In this document: piece by piece, positions 17,325 to 26,256 of the stretch | How positions within the stretch are numbered: the stretch's first letter is position 1 | How the letters are laid out: every line of letters begins with the position of its first letter | Assembly: GCF_014649375.1 (NCBI RefSeq) | Contig: NZ_BMSX01000043.1 | Coordinates: 1-50,229 of the forward strand | DNA from: Streptomyces aurantiogriseus | GTDB taxonomy: Bacteria; Actinomycetota; Actinomycetes; Streptomycetales; Streptomycetaceae | DNA: 50,229 nt | Reading direction: 5' to 3' | The notes under the pieces: generated by a model | Told to the model about the DNA's origin: nothing | What the model saw: the letters and a program-made list of their open reading frames with translations, nothing else | Databases searched by the model: none | Made by a program: the position numbers and the translations under genes

Positions 17325-18103
17325 CCGCTCAGAACAACCGAACTGCCGAGCCCGGCGAAGACGGCGAGCCGACCCAGGTGCTGGCACCCGCCGACGAGCA
17401 CACCTCCACGCTCCACCTCAGCCCCACCGACGGCCGCACCCCGAGCGGTGAACCCGTCCGCGCCGAGGCCGAGTACAGCGCCACCGTGCTGGCCAGCCAC
17501 TGGATCCAGAGACCCACGTCGGGCGACACTCTCGTCGAACAGCCCTCACCGGAGACAGGGCCGACGCCGCCCGATCGCATCGAAGGCACCGTGCTGCGTT
17601 TCGGCCCCGGCGTGACCGCCGCCGTCGCGCACCGCACCCACCGGACGCTGCCCGCCGTGCCGCCGCCCCTCACGCCTCCGCATCGACGGCTGCGCAGACA
17701 TGCTTTGCCCACGCTGGTGGTGCTCTGCGTCCTCGCGTTCCTCGCCTGGCAGCGCCTCTGTCCGTCCGTTGCGGTGAGCACGGTGGCGGTCACGGCCCGG
17801 CCGACGGTTCTAGGGTGCGACGACACCGCGGACATCGTCGGCCTCGTCAGGACGAACGGCCGTCCGGGCACGCTCTCCTACCGCTGGATCCGAAGCGACG
17901 GCACCACCTCGGGCGTCCTGCGTGAAGTGGTGGTCCGGAACCAGAGACAGGCGCGTCTTCACCTACAGTGGACTTTCCAGGGCGAGGGCCACCACTCGGC
18001 ACAGGCCGAACTGCGCATCCTCTCCCCAACCCACCGCACGGTCACCGCTCACTTCACGTACGACTGCCCCAAAGCGAACCTCCAAGCCCTCAACCGAAGC
18101 TGA
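17321..18103 (+). CDS. Single-pass membrane protein paired with the kinase
   Basis: The 260-residue protein has a cytoplasmic N-terminus of about 125 residues rich in Thr/Pro/Glu (including PTQVLAPADEHTSTLHL, plausible phospho-acceptor sites). One membrane helix (LPTLVVLCVLAFLAWQ) follows, then an extracellular domain of about 115 residues with two Cys (near VLGCDDTADIVGL and HFTYDCPKAN) and beta-like strands. That domain resembles the kinase's extracellular domain in length, Cys pattern and the SYRWIRSDGTTSG/VSWFTGNTGG type of strand. The pair may form a receptor complex, with this protein a kinase substrate; that is inference. IS debris begins just after its stop. Confidence 0.8.
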   Translation: MTAQNNRTAEPGEDGEPTQVLAPADEHTSTLHLSPTDGRTPSGEPVRAEAEYSATVLASHWIQRPTSGDTLVEQPSPETGPTPPDRIEGTVLRFGPGVTAAVAHRTHRTLPAVPPPLTPPHRRLRRHALPTLVVLCVLAFLAWQRLCPSVAVSTVAVTARPTVLGCDDTADIVGLVRTNGRPGTLSYRWIRSDGTTSGVLREVVVRNQRQARLHLQWTFQGEGHHSAQAELRILSPTHRTVTAHFTYDCPKANLQALNRS

Positions 18104-18199
18104 TGGCGCGGCAGCCACCGCCTTCCGCCACCGGGCTGCCACATCCGCCTGATGCGACCGGGTAAGGGCGGCGACCTCCTGGACGAGGCGGGGACTGCC

Positions 18200-19345
18200 C
18201 GGGGCGGGATGGCGGGCGTGTTCGTCAGCACGGACGACAGCGAGGAAGGCGTGAGCGAGCATGGCCAGGGTGACCCAGCGAGACCACGAGGTGAAGCGGC
18301 GGACTTGGTGTTCGTCCAGTCCGGCCAGGCCCTTTCCTGCCTGGAAAGTCTCCTCCACCCGCCATCTCGACCCGGCGACGCGCACCAGCGTGGCCAGCGG
18401 CACCGGGGCCGGCGACCAGCAGCGGTAGTAGGCCAGTTCACCGGTGGTGCGGTTGCGGCGGATCAGCAGCTGGTGGCTGCCGGATCGGGGTTCGGCCAGG
18501 TCGATGACGGCCCATTCGTAGAAACGGTGCCCCTTGGCGCCGGCTCCGGCCGACAGCTTCTGCCAGGCCCGCTTGGGGACCTACGCGGCCAGGGCGTCCG
18601 CGCGCAACTTCCCCGCGCTGGTGGCGACTTCATGGGAACAGGCGACGGCGAGCACGTAGCCGACCCCGCGCGCTTCCAGCGCGGTCGCAGCTTCGGGTTG
18701 CCGCCGTAGACCTCGTCGCCTGCGACCCAGCTCACGCGGTGCCCGGCGTCCAGGAACCGACCGATCATGCGGACGACCCGCTCCGGTTCGGTGGCGAAGA
18801 CGGTCTGGTCGCCGAGTCCGGCGGCCCGGCAGCGGTCCGGGTCGGTGGTCCACGAGCGCGGTACGTACATCTCGCGGTCCACCGCCGCGTGCCCGCGTCA
18901 GCCCGCGTAGACGAGGTAGACCGCGACCTGGGAGTTCTCGATTCTGCCCGCCGTGGCGGTGTACTGACGCTGGACCCCGACGGTGCGGGTGCCCTTCTTC
19001 AGGTCTCCGGTTTCGTCGACCACCAGGACTGCGTCGTCGTCGTGCAGGTGCTCCACCACATACACCCGCACATCATCGCGCACGGCGTCGGCGTCCCATG
19101 TGGTCCGGCCGATCAGGTGCTGCATGCCGTCCGGGCTGGTCTCCCCGAGCCCACTCCGCGATCGCCCAGCAGTTTTTGCGCGGCAGGTCCGACAGCAGCC
19201 CGAGCACGAAGTCCTTCACCCGGCGCCGGGGCTCGACCCGCGAGAACCGGCCCGCTGTCCGGCCCATCAGGCCCTCGAACGCCTCCTGCCAGCAGGCAGG
19301 GCCTACGCTGTGACCAGCGGCCACCGCAAGATCGTTAGTCTTCAC
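18200..19345 (-). pseudogene. IS701-family transposase, copy 1
   Basis: The translation parallels copy 2 (35855-37018) throughout but is broken four times: a one-base insertion near 19150 (after NCWAIAEWA), TGA after VYLVYAG (18898-18900), a one-base deletion near 18685 and TAG after LRADALAA (near 18583). From GTG at 19345 the product begins VKTNDLAVAAGHSVG. It includes FSRVEPRRRVKDFVLGLLSD and the catalytic region VLVVDETGDLKKG. Similarity to copy 2 ends at ADEHARHPAP (18200), so the C-terminus and right-end repeat are missing. The sequence from 18104 to 18199 is of unclear origin. Confidence 0.85.
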
Positions 19346-19355
19346 GCACCGATGA

Positions 19356-19907
19356 TCAGCGGTGGCCGCGGTCTTCCTGAAGCCGGTCCTCAGGCAAGAT
19401 CGCGCTGTACGGCTGGAGCACCAGGTCGCGCTGATACCAGGTGCCTGGCTCACCGCCGAGGTGGGCCGGGTCGGCCGGGCCGACAGGGACGAACCCGGCT
19501 TTGGCCAGCACCTTCTGAGACGCGGCATTCTGGCGGGCCGTGGCTGCCCGCAGCGTGCGCAGCCCGTGCTGGGCCGCCGCCAGCTCGCACAGCTCCCGGA
19601 CGGTCGCGGTCGCGACGCCGCGGCCGGCGATGTGCTGCGCGACCCGGTAGCCGAGTTCCGCAGTGTGGTCCTCGATGTCGACCAGATTGAACCTGCCGAG
19701 TACCGAGCCGTCCTCGGCGACGAGCACGTAGAAGGCGCAGATTCCGGCCTCCTGCTCAGTCAGCAAGGCGTTGTACCGGTCGGCGAACTGGTCGAAGAAG
19801 TCGTCGCCGCGGTCCGGGACCGAGGCAGCGAAGTAGGCGCGGTTCGCCAGCTCGAAGGCCAGGACCGCCGGGGCATGGCCAGCATGCAGCGGCTTCAGCT
19901 TGGGCAT
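19356..19907 (-). CDS. GNAT N-acetyltransferase, putative IS passenger
   Basis: The 183-residue protein begins MPKLKPLHAGHAPAVLAFEL. It has GNAT motifs: the beta-strand FYVLVAEDGSVLGRFNLVDI, the acetyl-CoA loop YRVAQHIAGRGVATATVREL (QxxGxG/A) and ARQNAASQKVLAKAGFVPVG (NxxSxkvLeKaGF). It resembles RimJ-type protein acetyltransferases. It ends 10 bp before the transposase GTG on the same strand and starts 73 bp inside a copy of the element's terminal repeat. Unlike the broken transposase it is intact, so it may still be expressed. Substrate unknown; resistance to an amino-group-bearing antibiotic is possible but unproven. Confidence 0.9.
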   Translation of the reverse strand: MPKLKPLHAGHAPAVLAFELANRAYFAASVPDRGDDFFDQFADRYNALLTEQEAGICAFYVLVAEDGSVLGRFNLVDIEDHTAELGYRVAQHIAGRGVATATVRELCELAAAQHGLRTLRAATARQNAASQKVLAKAGFVPVGPADPAHLGGEPGTWYQRDLVLQPYSAILPEDRLQEDRGHR

Positions 19908-19979
19908 TGCCCGACCTTACCCAGATCGTCCGCTGAGGCCACCTGGTTTTGACAGACAGCTCCAAGACCAGGGCACATA

Positions 19980-20003
19980 ACGATCTTCGACTGGAGTATT
20001 AGC
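19980..20003 (-). repeat. IS701-type terminal inverted repeat (left end)
   Basis: Read inward on the minus strand it starts GCTAATACTCCAGTCGAAG. It pairs with 35826-35849 (22 of 24 identical). It marks the 5' boundary of IS701 copy 1, beyond the GNAT gene. Confidence 0.65.
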
Positions 20004-20039
20004 CGTGGCTCGGCGCCCAGGTAGCTCGTTGAACTGGGG

Positions 20040-20357
20040 ATGATGGAGGCTGGGGCGCGCGAGTTGATCGTGGCGGAGTACCGGATCACCGGGCTGTCGC
20101 CGAGGGTAGTCGCTGAACTCGTCGCCGAGGTAGGGCCGTTGTGGCACGAACGGCATCAGGCACGCCTGACGGCTCGGCCGCGGCGGCGGGTGGGAGCCGG
20201 GGCGAAGCACGAGTTCGTCTTCATCGACCGGCTGCTGGCCACGCTGGTGAGTCTGCGCCATGGCACCACGCATGACGTGCTGGCCTGTCGGTTCGGCGTG
20301 GACCGGTCCACCGTTACGCGCTCAATCGGCGAGGTGCGGCCCCTGCTGGCGCAGCGG
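20040..20357 (+). pseudogene. IS5-type transposase N-terminal fragment
   Basis: Residues from the second ATG (20043) read MEAGARELIVAEYRITGLSP, then GAKHEFVFIDRLLATLVSLR and CRFGVDRSTVTRSIGEVRPL. This is the N-terminal HTH part of the DDE-superfamily IS5-like transposases. At LLAQRD (20357) the same open frame passes into an ABC-exporter membrane domain. The transposase catalytic domain is gone, so this is a truncated element fused to its neighbour. Confidence 0.8.
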
Positions 20358-21310
20358 GATGCAGTCCTGCTGGTACTCGACTGGCGGCTCGGCGCCGCTG
20401 CGCTGGCCGCGATGGCACCGATCTGCTGGACCATGCGGTCCTTCCGCGCGCGCTCGCTCCAGGTGTATCACCGGCGCTCGACAGCCGCCGGCGCGGCGGC
20501 CGGCGACATGAGCGAGACCTTCGCGGGCATCCGCACCGTCCAGGCTTTCGGCCGCGAAGACGTCAACGGGCGCCGGTTCACCCGGCTCAACGGGCGGCAT
20601 CGGAAGGAGAACCGACAGGCCGAACTGGAAATGGCACGTTACGTGACCTCCTCACGCCTCGTGGCCAACATCGCCGTGGCGGGGCTGGCGCTGTGGGGCG
20701 GGTACCGTGTGGCGACACGCTGGAGTTGGGCGCGTACGCCGGCGCCGTGCTGTACCTGCGGAATCTGTACGACAAACCACTCAGACTCGGCGGCGTCCTC
20801 GGCGTCTACCAGGCAGCGGCGGCGTCACTGGGCAAACTCGCAGTGCTGCTGGCCATCAAGCCGACCGTCGTCGAACCTGCCCGTCCCCTTCCCCTCCCCG
20901 CGCTCTGCGGACACTCCGCCGGACGTCAACTGCGCTACGAGGACGTCTCCTTCGCCTACGGCAACGGGCCTGAGGTACTGCGCGGCTTAATGCTCGACAT
21001 CCCGGCCCGGCCGGGCAGACGGTCGCGCTGATCGGCCCCTCGGGCGGCGGAGAAGTCCACGCTGGCCAAACTGCTGGCGCGGTTCCACGATCCGACCGGC
21101 GGCCGCGTCCTCCTCGACGGTGTCGATCTGCGGTCGCTCGCGACGGCCGAGCTGCGCCACGGCGTGGTCATGGTCTCCCAGGAAGGCTTCCTCTTCTCCG
21201 GCACCGTTGCCGAGAACATCGCTCTGGCGCGTCCCGACCCACGCTCGACGAGTCCGGCACGCCGCGGAGGAGGCTCGATATCGCCCGGACCACGATGTGC
21301 CCCTGCCATC
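20358..21310 (+). pseudogene. ABC exporter (fused permease/ATPase), decayed
   Basis: Membrane-domain sequence is followed by the exporter signature GDMSETFAGIRTVQAFGRED, then a frameshift near 20700 to GDTLELGAYAGAVLYLRNLY and RYEDVSFAYGNGPEVLRG. A second shift near 21020 enters QTVALIGPSGGG (a disturbed Walker A) with STLAKLLARFHDPTGGRVLL. A further shift leads to VMVSQEGFLFSGTVAENIAL (Q-loop region). The signature motif and Walker B are missing. The 5' end is replaced by IS5 sequence. This was an MsbA/LmrA-type multidrug or lipid exporter and is clearly non-functional. Right limit approximate. Confidence 0.8.
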
Positions 21311-21449
21311 CCGTCGGCTATGGGCCTGCCACAGGGGCGGCCACGCCCTCGCGGTTACGCCCCGCGGACGTGACCGTCGAATACGCGAGGAACATGCGAG
21401 CTCGCCCATCACGAGAGTCGAGACGACTACAGTGGCCGCCAGCCGGGCG

Positions 21450-21737
21450 TCAGCGCCGTTCCCCCGGTGGTTGCTCAGTCCACGTGAACGTGTCCAGGCC
21501 GCCGTATCCAGGCTCCGTCGGTACAGAGTGTCCGGCCGTGTCGCCCCGGCCCATGTCGTGTTCGTATGCCTTGCTGTGGGGGCGGGGACCCAACAGGCGC
21601 TGCCCGGCCCAGGCCACCACCGCAATGGCGCAGAGAATGGCCCCCGTGAGCAGCAGGAGCACCACCGGCATCACGACTCCGAAAGCCACGGTGGACCGGG
21701 CGATACCGGGCACGTCAGCGCAGGCACAGGCGATCAC
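21450..21737 (-). CDS. Small single-pass membrane protein, hypothetical
   Basis: The 95-residue frame has a hydrophobic stretch (TVAFGVVMPVVLLLLTGAIL and following residues) and a polar, acidic tail. I do not recognise a family. It lies between decayed genes, so it may be a fragment of a larger membrane protein. The start codon is not well supported. Confidence 0.35.
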   Translation of the reverse strand: MIACACADVPGIARSTVAFGVVMPVVLLLLTGAILCAIAVVAWAGQRLLGPRPHSKAYEHDMGRGDTAGHSVPTEPGYGGLDTFTWTEQPPGERR

Positions 21738-22111
21738 GGAGTACCACCTGCCCAGTCCGGCCTGTCGGATGCGGCAGTTTACGTGCCTGTGACAAGAATG
21801 CGTTGTCTACGTGCTCTGGTGTATGCGGTCATCGGCCACGTGGGGCAGCGACCTCTTCACCAGTGCAACGAGCGGACGCTCTCGCTTGCTCCTCGAGTGG
21901 CAGAACGCGAACGCACGTCACAGCGCACTCTCCGAATACTGCCTCTCTACCAGTTGGACGGCGGTGTTGAGGCGACGGAGTACCGGGTACGGGTGCGCGC
22001 CCCCGATCACGTACGGCCGGTCGACGACGTCGACTACGACCAGGTCGGCACGGAGCAACTGCAGCCGACACCGCAGTCAGCGGTCCGGGAGGTTCTCGCG
22101 GGAACGCCGGC
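21738..22111. other. Gap between small membrane ORF and IS701 fragment
   Basis: No frame in this stretch shows a recognisable domain. It may hold the outer part of the IS701-type fragment that becomes readable at about 22112. Confidence 0.3.
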
Positions 22112-22690
22112 CTTGGAGGTGGGTGCGTGCCGGCCGACTGGGACCCGGCTTCGTCCGAGGCGGATGCGGCCAAGGTCGCCCGCCGCGGCCGCTGCGGCGT
22201 TCCCGCCCAAGCGGGACACGTGGAGAAGTGGCAGCCGGCCCTGGACATGATCGACGAGGCACGGTCATGGGACGTCAACGTCCCTCTGGTCGTCGCGGAT
22301 GCCGGATACGGCGACGCCGCCGCCTTCCGCAGCGGCCTGGAGGAACGCAAGCTGCCCTACGCGGTCGGCATCTCCGGCCGCCACAGCGCTCATCCTGGCG
22401 ACGCCCGGCCCGTCCAACCCGACTACCCGGGCACCGGCCGACCGCCGAAAATGCAGTACCCCGACCCGCCGCCGACCATGAAAGAACTCGCCATCGCGGT
22501 CGGCCGGACAACCGCTCGGCCGGTGTCCTGGCGGGAGGGATCCCGGCCAGGCACGAGCCGAAGCGGCTTCAAGCGCGGGTACTCGCGTTTCGTCGCCCTG
22601 CCGATCCGGCCCGCCGACGAGGCATCCGCAAGGCCGCCGACAATCCGCAACTCCGCAGCGCCACCGGCCTGGCTCCCCCCCCACTCATGC
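22112..22690 (+). pseudogene. IS701-family transposase fragment, second subfamily
   Basis: The frame reads ADWDPASSEADAAKVARRGR, HVEKWQPALDMIDEARSWDV, NVPLVVADAGYGDAAAFRSG and KLPYAVGIS, then SGFKRGYSRFVALPIRPA. A frameshift near 22615 gives RRGIRKAADNPQLRSATG. This is the central region of an IS701 transposase: VVADAGYGD contains one catalytic Asp. The subfamily differs from the copies at 18-19 and 36-37 kb. N- and C-terminal parts are missing, so it is inactive. Confidence 0.8.
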
Positions 22691-22742
22691 CATGTACAGG
22701 AACCGCGCTTTCCGTGCCGTCCGACGTGCTGCGGACGTGCGA

Positions 22743-22785
22743 AACTCCGGGGCGCTCGCCGTGTGGGGGCGGGCGCCCCGGAGTT
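22743..22785. terminator. Strong hairpin downstream of peptidase gene
   Basis: AACTCCGGGGCGC and GCGCCCCGGAGTT form a perfect 13-bp stem around a 17-nt loop, about 80 bp past the stop of the minus-strand peptidase gene. It is the probable terminator for that gene and could also stop readthrough from the IS701 fragment. Confidence 0.7.
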
Positions 22786-22806
22786 CGTGCCGACCGATCA
22801 TGCACG

Positions 22807-22874
22807 GAACCGATCAGCTCACCGAACCGGTCAGTTCACCGAACCGGTCAGTGCATGGAAACGGTCAGCTCACG
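22807..22874. repeat. Four tandem 17-bp units at the 3' end of the peptidase gene
   Basis: Units start at 22807, 22824, 22841 and 22858; the consensus is GAACCGGTCAGTTCACC. Units 1 and 2 differ at two positions; unit 4 contains the peptidase stop codon and last codons. Each unit carries ACCGGT or a near match. The array lies between the gene and its terminator hairpin. There are no spacers, so it is not CRISPR. It may be a slippage product or a repeated protein-binding site. Confidence 0.75.
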
Positions 22875-24523
22875 TCGCCGATGCGCTCCACGCGCTCGTT
22901 GACGCCGTTGCGGAGTTCGCCCAGGGTCGTGCCGGGCGGGGCCGTCTTCGGTGTGGTGGACGGCGGCTGGGTCTCGTCGGCGCAGGTCGTGCCGGAGGCC
23001 GGCACCTTCAGGTCGACCAGGTAGCCGACGACCGCGTCCGTCGCGCAGGCGCTGCGGCCGAAGGCGGTGTGCCCCTCGGCCTGGAAGGTCAGCAGCGAGG
23101 CGTTGTCCAGCTGCCGGCTGAGGGCGACCGCGTCCTGGTACGGGGTATCCGGGTCACCGGTGGTGCCGATGACCAGGATGGGCGCCGAACCCCTCGCCCG
23201 GAAGGAGCCGTCGTAGCGGCTGACCTTCTCGGCGGGCCACTGCACGCAGGCGGTGGCGTGCTGGTGGTCGTACGTCGGCGGACCGTACGCCATGGCCGGG
23301 CCCAGCAGCGGCGCGTCCTTCGCGTTGGCCGTCACGTTCCGCTGCAGCTTGCGCAGGCTCTTCGGGTAGTCCTTGTCGACGCACTCGACGACCACGTTCG
23401 GGCCGAGGAAGTCGAAGGAGGCCGGGGACGGCGGCCGCAGCAGGAACGAGGTGTTGTCCCGCAGCTGCGCCTTCTTCAACGCCGCGCCGAGCGAGGGCCA
23501 GATGACCTTGCCCTCGTTGATGTTGAACATCAGCCGGTAGACGAGGGTGTAACCGTTGGCCTGCCCGCCGTTCGCGGTCGGCACCGGGTTCGCGTCGAGG
23601 TCGCTCTTCAGCTTCTCGAACGCCCGGCGCGGGTCGCCGTCGCCGAAGCCGCAGGTGACCTGGTCGGCGGCGCACCAGTCGAGGAAGCGGCTCATCGCGC
23701 CGTCCAGCGCCAGGTACTGGGCCCGGTCGTAGTCGTAGGGACGGTTGGCGTACTTGTACGGGTCGTACGCCCCGTCGAGCGACAGCGCCCGCACCCGCTT
23801 CGGGAACATCGCCGCGTAGACGGTGCCGATGTACGAGCCGAACGACCGCCCGTAATAGGTCAGTTGTTCCTCGCCGAGCGCCTGCCGGAGCAGGTCGATG
23901 TCACGGGCGACGTACTCGGTGCCGACGTACGGCAGCAGCTGGCCAGAGTTGTCGAGGCAGGCCTGGTTGAACTCGGCAGCCTCGCGCACCGCCGGGCCGA
24001 AGGCGTCGGGGCCGGGAACACCCTTCGCGTCGGTGACGGCCTTGGTGTAGCGGGCGTCGTCGAAGCAGGTGAGCGCCGAACTGCGGCCGACACCACGGAC
24101 GTCGTAGCCGAAGACGTCGAACGAGTCGCGCAGCGCGGCCGGCAGGTCCTCGTAGTTGTTGCGGACGAAGTCCACCCCGGAGTTGCCGGGTCCGCCGGGC
24201 TGCATGAAGAGCGTGCCCTTGCGCTTCGCCGGGTCGGCCGCCTTCTTGCGGACCACCGCGAGCGTGATCGTGCGGCCCTTCGGTTCCCGGTAGTCCAGTG
24301 GAACATCGGCGTTGGCGCACTCGAAGCCGCCCTGGCAGTCGGACCAGGTGAGCGTCGGCACGGGCGGCGGCGGTGTCTTGGCCGACTGTGGCTTCCGCGC
24401 CGTGTCCTGCGCGGCCATCGCCTGTGTCGCGGTCCCCGTCGCCGCGAGGACGAGCGCGGTCACCGCGGCACCGACGAGTCTGAGACGCCTGGGACGTCTA
24501 GGTATGTGGTGATACGTGGTCAT
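22865..24523 (-). CDS. Secreted tripeptidyl-aminopeptidase-like alpha/beta hydrolase (S33)
   Basis: ATG at 24523 (MTTYHHIPRRPRRLRL, preceded by CAGGGGGAAA) is preferred to an upstream in-frame ATG. It opens a signal peptide: Arg-rich n-region, hydrophobic VGAAVTALVLAATGTAT and a cleavage-like AMAAQD near residue 38. The mature enzyme has the oxyanion segment MQPGGPGNSGVDF, nucleophile elbow YYGRSFGSYIGT (Ser about 227), Asp in GDPDTPY and His in AEGHTAFG, followed by the TAP C-terminal domain. The product is 552 residues. Family members remove tripeptides from secreted proteins and help process extracellular propeptides. The gene is monocistronic, with a terminator and a 17-bp repeat array at its 3' end. 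Confidence 0.93.
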   Translation of the reverse strand: MTTYHHIPRRPRRLRLVGAAVTALVLAATGTATQAMAAQDTARKPQSAKTPPPPVPTLTWSDCQGGFECANADVPLDYREPKGRTITLAVVRKKAADPAKRKGTLFMQPGGPGNSGVDFVRNNYEDLPAALRDSFDVFGYDVRGVGRSSALTCFDDARYTKAVTDAKGVPGPDAFGPAVREAAEFNQACLDNSGQLLPYVGTEYVARDIDLLRQALGEEQLTYYGRSFGSYIGTVYAAMFPKRVRALSLDGAYDPYKYANRPYDYDRAQYLALDGAMSRFLDWCAADQVTCGFGDGDPRRAFEKLKSDLDANPVPTANGGQANGYTLVYRLMFNINEGKVIWPSLGAALKKAQLRDNTSFLLRPPSPASFDFLGPNVVVECVDKDYPKSLRKLQRNVTANAKDAPLLGPAMAYGPPTYDHQHATACVQWPAEKVSRYDGSFRARGSAPILVIGTTGDPDTPYQDAVALSRQLDNASLLTFQAEGHTAFGRSACATDAVVGYLVDLKVPASGTTCADETQPPSTTPKTAPPGTTLGELRNGVNERVERIGDVS

Positions 24524-24594
24524 GGGTGTGTTTCCCCCTGAGCGGTCGAATCCCCGAGAGCCCACTGGATCAAGGTGGGGTCGAAGAATGTCTA

Positions 24595-25370
24595 GCTGAG
24601 TAGAGGGGAAAAAGGCCGGAGAGGTTCGACGAGGCGGGCAGCGGACATCTCGAACTCGGCCGCCAACTCCGCCAAAGGCAGCGGCCGTAGACGCCGAAGG
24701 CAACGCGTCGGCGGGCGACGTCCTGGACCACGGTGGTCATAGTGAGGGGGATGCCACCGGGATCCTGCTCCACCGCCGGGCGGGCGCCCACAGCGCGTCT
24801 CCGAAGCGCTCCAGCACTTCGTCCGCGACCGCACCGGCCACGGCCTGCTGCAGAAGTTCGGGCGCCGCACACCGCTGTAGTGGGCCAGGAAGTGCGCGTT
24901 CGTGATGAACGAACGCGGATCCGACCCGGATTCGACCCGGAGGCCTCTCACCACGGCAACGACCCGTCTTGACCTGCGCCTGGGTGGCGACGGAGTAGCT
25001 GCACTCCTGGGCAAGCTCGGGGACCGTGGCGCCGGACTCGTACCGTGGCCGCAGGGACAGCGCGAGCTGCTGCCGCTCGGCGGCCCGCGCTGCGGAGCGC
25101 AGCCGGAGTGTCTGCTGCGTCGTGCGCACGCTGCCGCCGGCCTCGATCAGCAGGCGTCGGGCAGCACGCCTCGTCCCTCCCGCGCGGCCGCGGCGAGCTC
25201 GGTGAGGGTCGCGCCCCCGCCCTGCCTGGCAGATGGAGGAGCCAGCCGTACGCCCTGCCGGACACAGCACTGCTGCCGGGCCGGCTTCCAACTACTGCGG
25301 AAGCGAGTCCTACTCGCAGGATGGTCTCTTGCGCCGCGCGATAGATTACGGGCGATACGAGAGAAGAGCC
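24595..25370 (-). pseudogene. Decayed tandem helix-turn-helix protein
   Basis: On the minus strand, pieces in different frames read GGATLTELAAAAREGRGV, RRLLIEAGGSVRTTQQTLRL and LALSLRPRYESGATVPELAQ followed by ECSYSVAT. Together they look like two repeats of the RYEAGxxxxxLAxxxGxSYxxVxRLLxEAGxxxR helix-turn-helix found in small Streptomyces DNA-binding proteins. Farther left, FITNAHFLAHYSG and VVQDVARRRVAFGVYGR are protein-like but unidentified. Frame changes and lack of a start make this a remnant; the limits are approximate. Confidence 0.4.
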
Positions 25371-25373
25371 CGC

Positions 25374-25961
25374 ATGGACTCCCGCATCCCGCGGCTGCGA
25401 CGCAAGCTGGCACACATCCCCTACGCGCCCAACCGAAGCCACTCCTTCGGCGAGGAGCGGCACGAATTTCGTCTCGGCCCCCGCCTGCCCAAAGCTCGGG
25501 CAGACGCCTTTGAAGCCGAGCATGACGTGGAACTCCCACAGCCTTATCGAGACTTCCTCACGAACACGGGCGGCAGCGGTGCGGCCCCGTACTACGGGCT
25601 GATCCCGCTGGAGGGCTGCGCCCTCTTCACGATGAACCCCGGTGGCGCCGGCACCGGTTCAAGAGGATTCAGCCGGGCCTACCGCCCCACACGCGACGGT
25701 CACCTCTTCCTGCACATCATCGAACGTGGCTGCAGCGATCTCGTCCTCATAGGCGTAACCGGCCCTCTCACCGGGCGCATGCTGCTCGGCAACGCCGACG
25801 GCTTCTGGGGCCCGAACGTCTCCTCAGCCCCGGACTTTCTCGCCTGGTACGAACGATGGCTCGACCACATGGCCGCCGGACTGGACAACCGAGCCCTGGA
25901 ACTCACCTCACCGCGACTCCAGGTTCATCCAAATCGGCACCGTCTCGCTTCGAAGATCTGA
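25374..25961 (+). CDS. SMI1/KNR4 (SUKH) domain protein
   Basis: From ATG 25374 (GAGAAGAG upstream) the 195-residue protein begins MDSRIPRLRRKLAHIPYAPN. It has the SUKH core: an EFRLGPRLPKARADAFEAEH helix, the ELPQPYRDFLTNTGGSGAAP signature (LPxxYxxFLxxxGG), YYGLIPLEG, then a beta-rich C-terminal half and FLAWYERWLD. Bacterial SUKH proteins often act as immunity proteins against polymorphic toxins, but many solitary Streptomyces members have no known partner. No toxin gene is adjacent. Confidence 0.88.
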   Translation: MDSRIPRLRRKLAHIPYAPNRSHSFGEERHEFRLGPRLPKARADAFEAEHDVELPQPYRDFLTNTGGSGAAPYYGLIPLEGCALFTMNPGGAGTGSRGFSRAYRPTRDGHLFLHIIERGCSDLVLIGVTGPLTGRMLLGNADGFWGPNVSSAPDFLAWYERWLDHMAAGLDNRALELTSPRLQVHPNRHRLASKI

Positions 25962-26256
25962 CTACCAGTGACCACTCCACGGAAGTTGAGCCAGAACCCC
26001 ACATTGGGAGGTACCAGAGCACACCGAGGGTTGGAACGCTGGTCCGCGGTGGCCTCGGCATCCTCGGCCAGTCGGCCGGCGACGACGACCCTGCTGACCA
26101 GTCCCATCTCCGCCGCCGCCCAGCCGGAAGTCGCCGTGGGTCAGGACCGGTGGCAGGACCGAGAGCGGCGCCGAGGTGATTCCTTACGGTGCACTGCCGG
26201 GGCCGGGCTGCGTTACCCTGCAGCCAGCCAAGATCACACCACGTCGGGGGGCGTGC
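25962..26256. other. Gap upstream of hypothetical gene
   Basis: No convincing gene is seen. A minus-strand phrase near 25980-26100 (GLVSRVVVAGRLAEDAEAT) looks protein-like but is short and unidentified. The promoter of the gene at 26257 must lie here; GGGGGG at 26245-26250 is its ribosome binding site. Confidence 0.35.

Larger units (their letters stand above)
18200..20003 (-). mobile_element. IS701-type element carrying a GNAT gene
   Basis: On the minus strand the order is terminal repeat (19980-20003), GNAT acetyltransferase (19907-19356), transposase pseudogene (19345-18200). The terminal repeat matches, in inverted orientation, the one beyond the 3' end of copy 2 (35826-35849) at 22 of 24 positions. 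The GNAT gene therefore appears to lie inside the element between its left end and tnp. The right end of this copy is lost. Confidence 0.5.

Noticed and set aside
22807..22874. Short CRISPR-like array
   Set aside because: Units are contiguous 17-bp tandem repeats with no spacers and no cas genes nearby.
22127..24541. An 804-codon plus-strand frame
   Set aside because: Only its first part is an IS701 fragment; the rest is antisense to the secreted peptidase, whose signal peptide and triad are clear.
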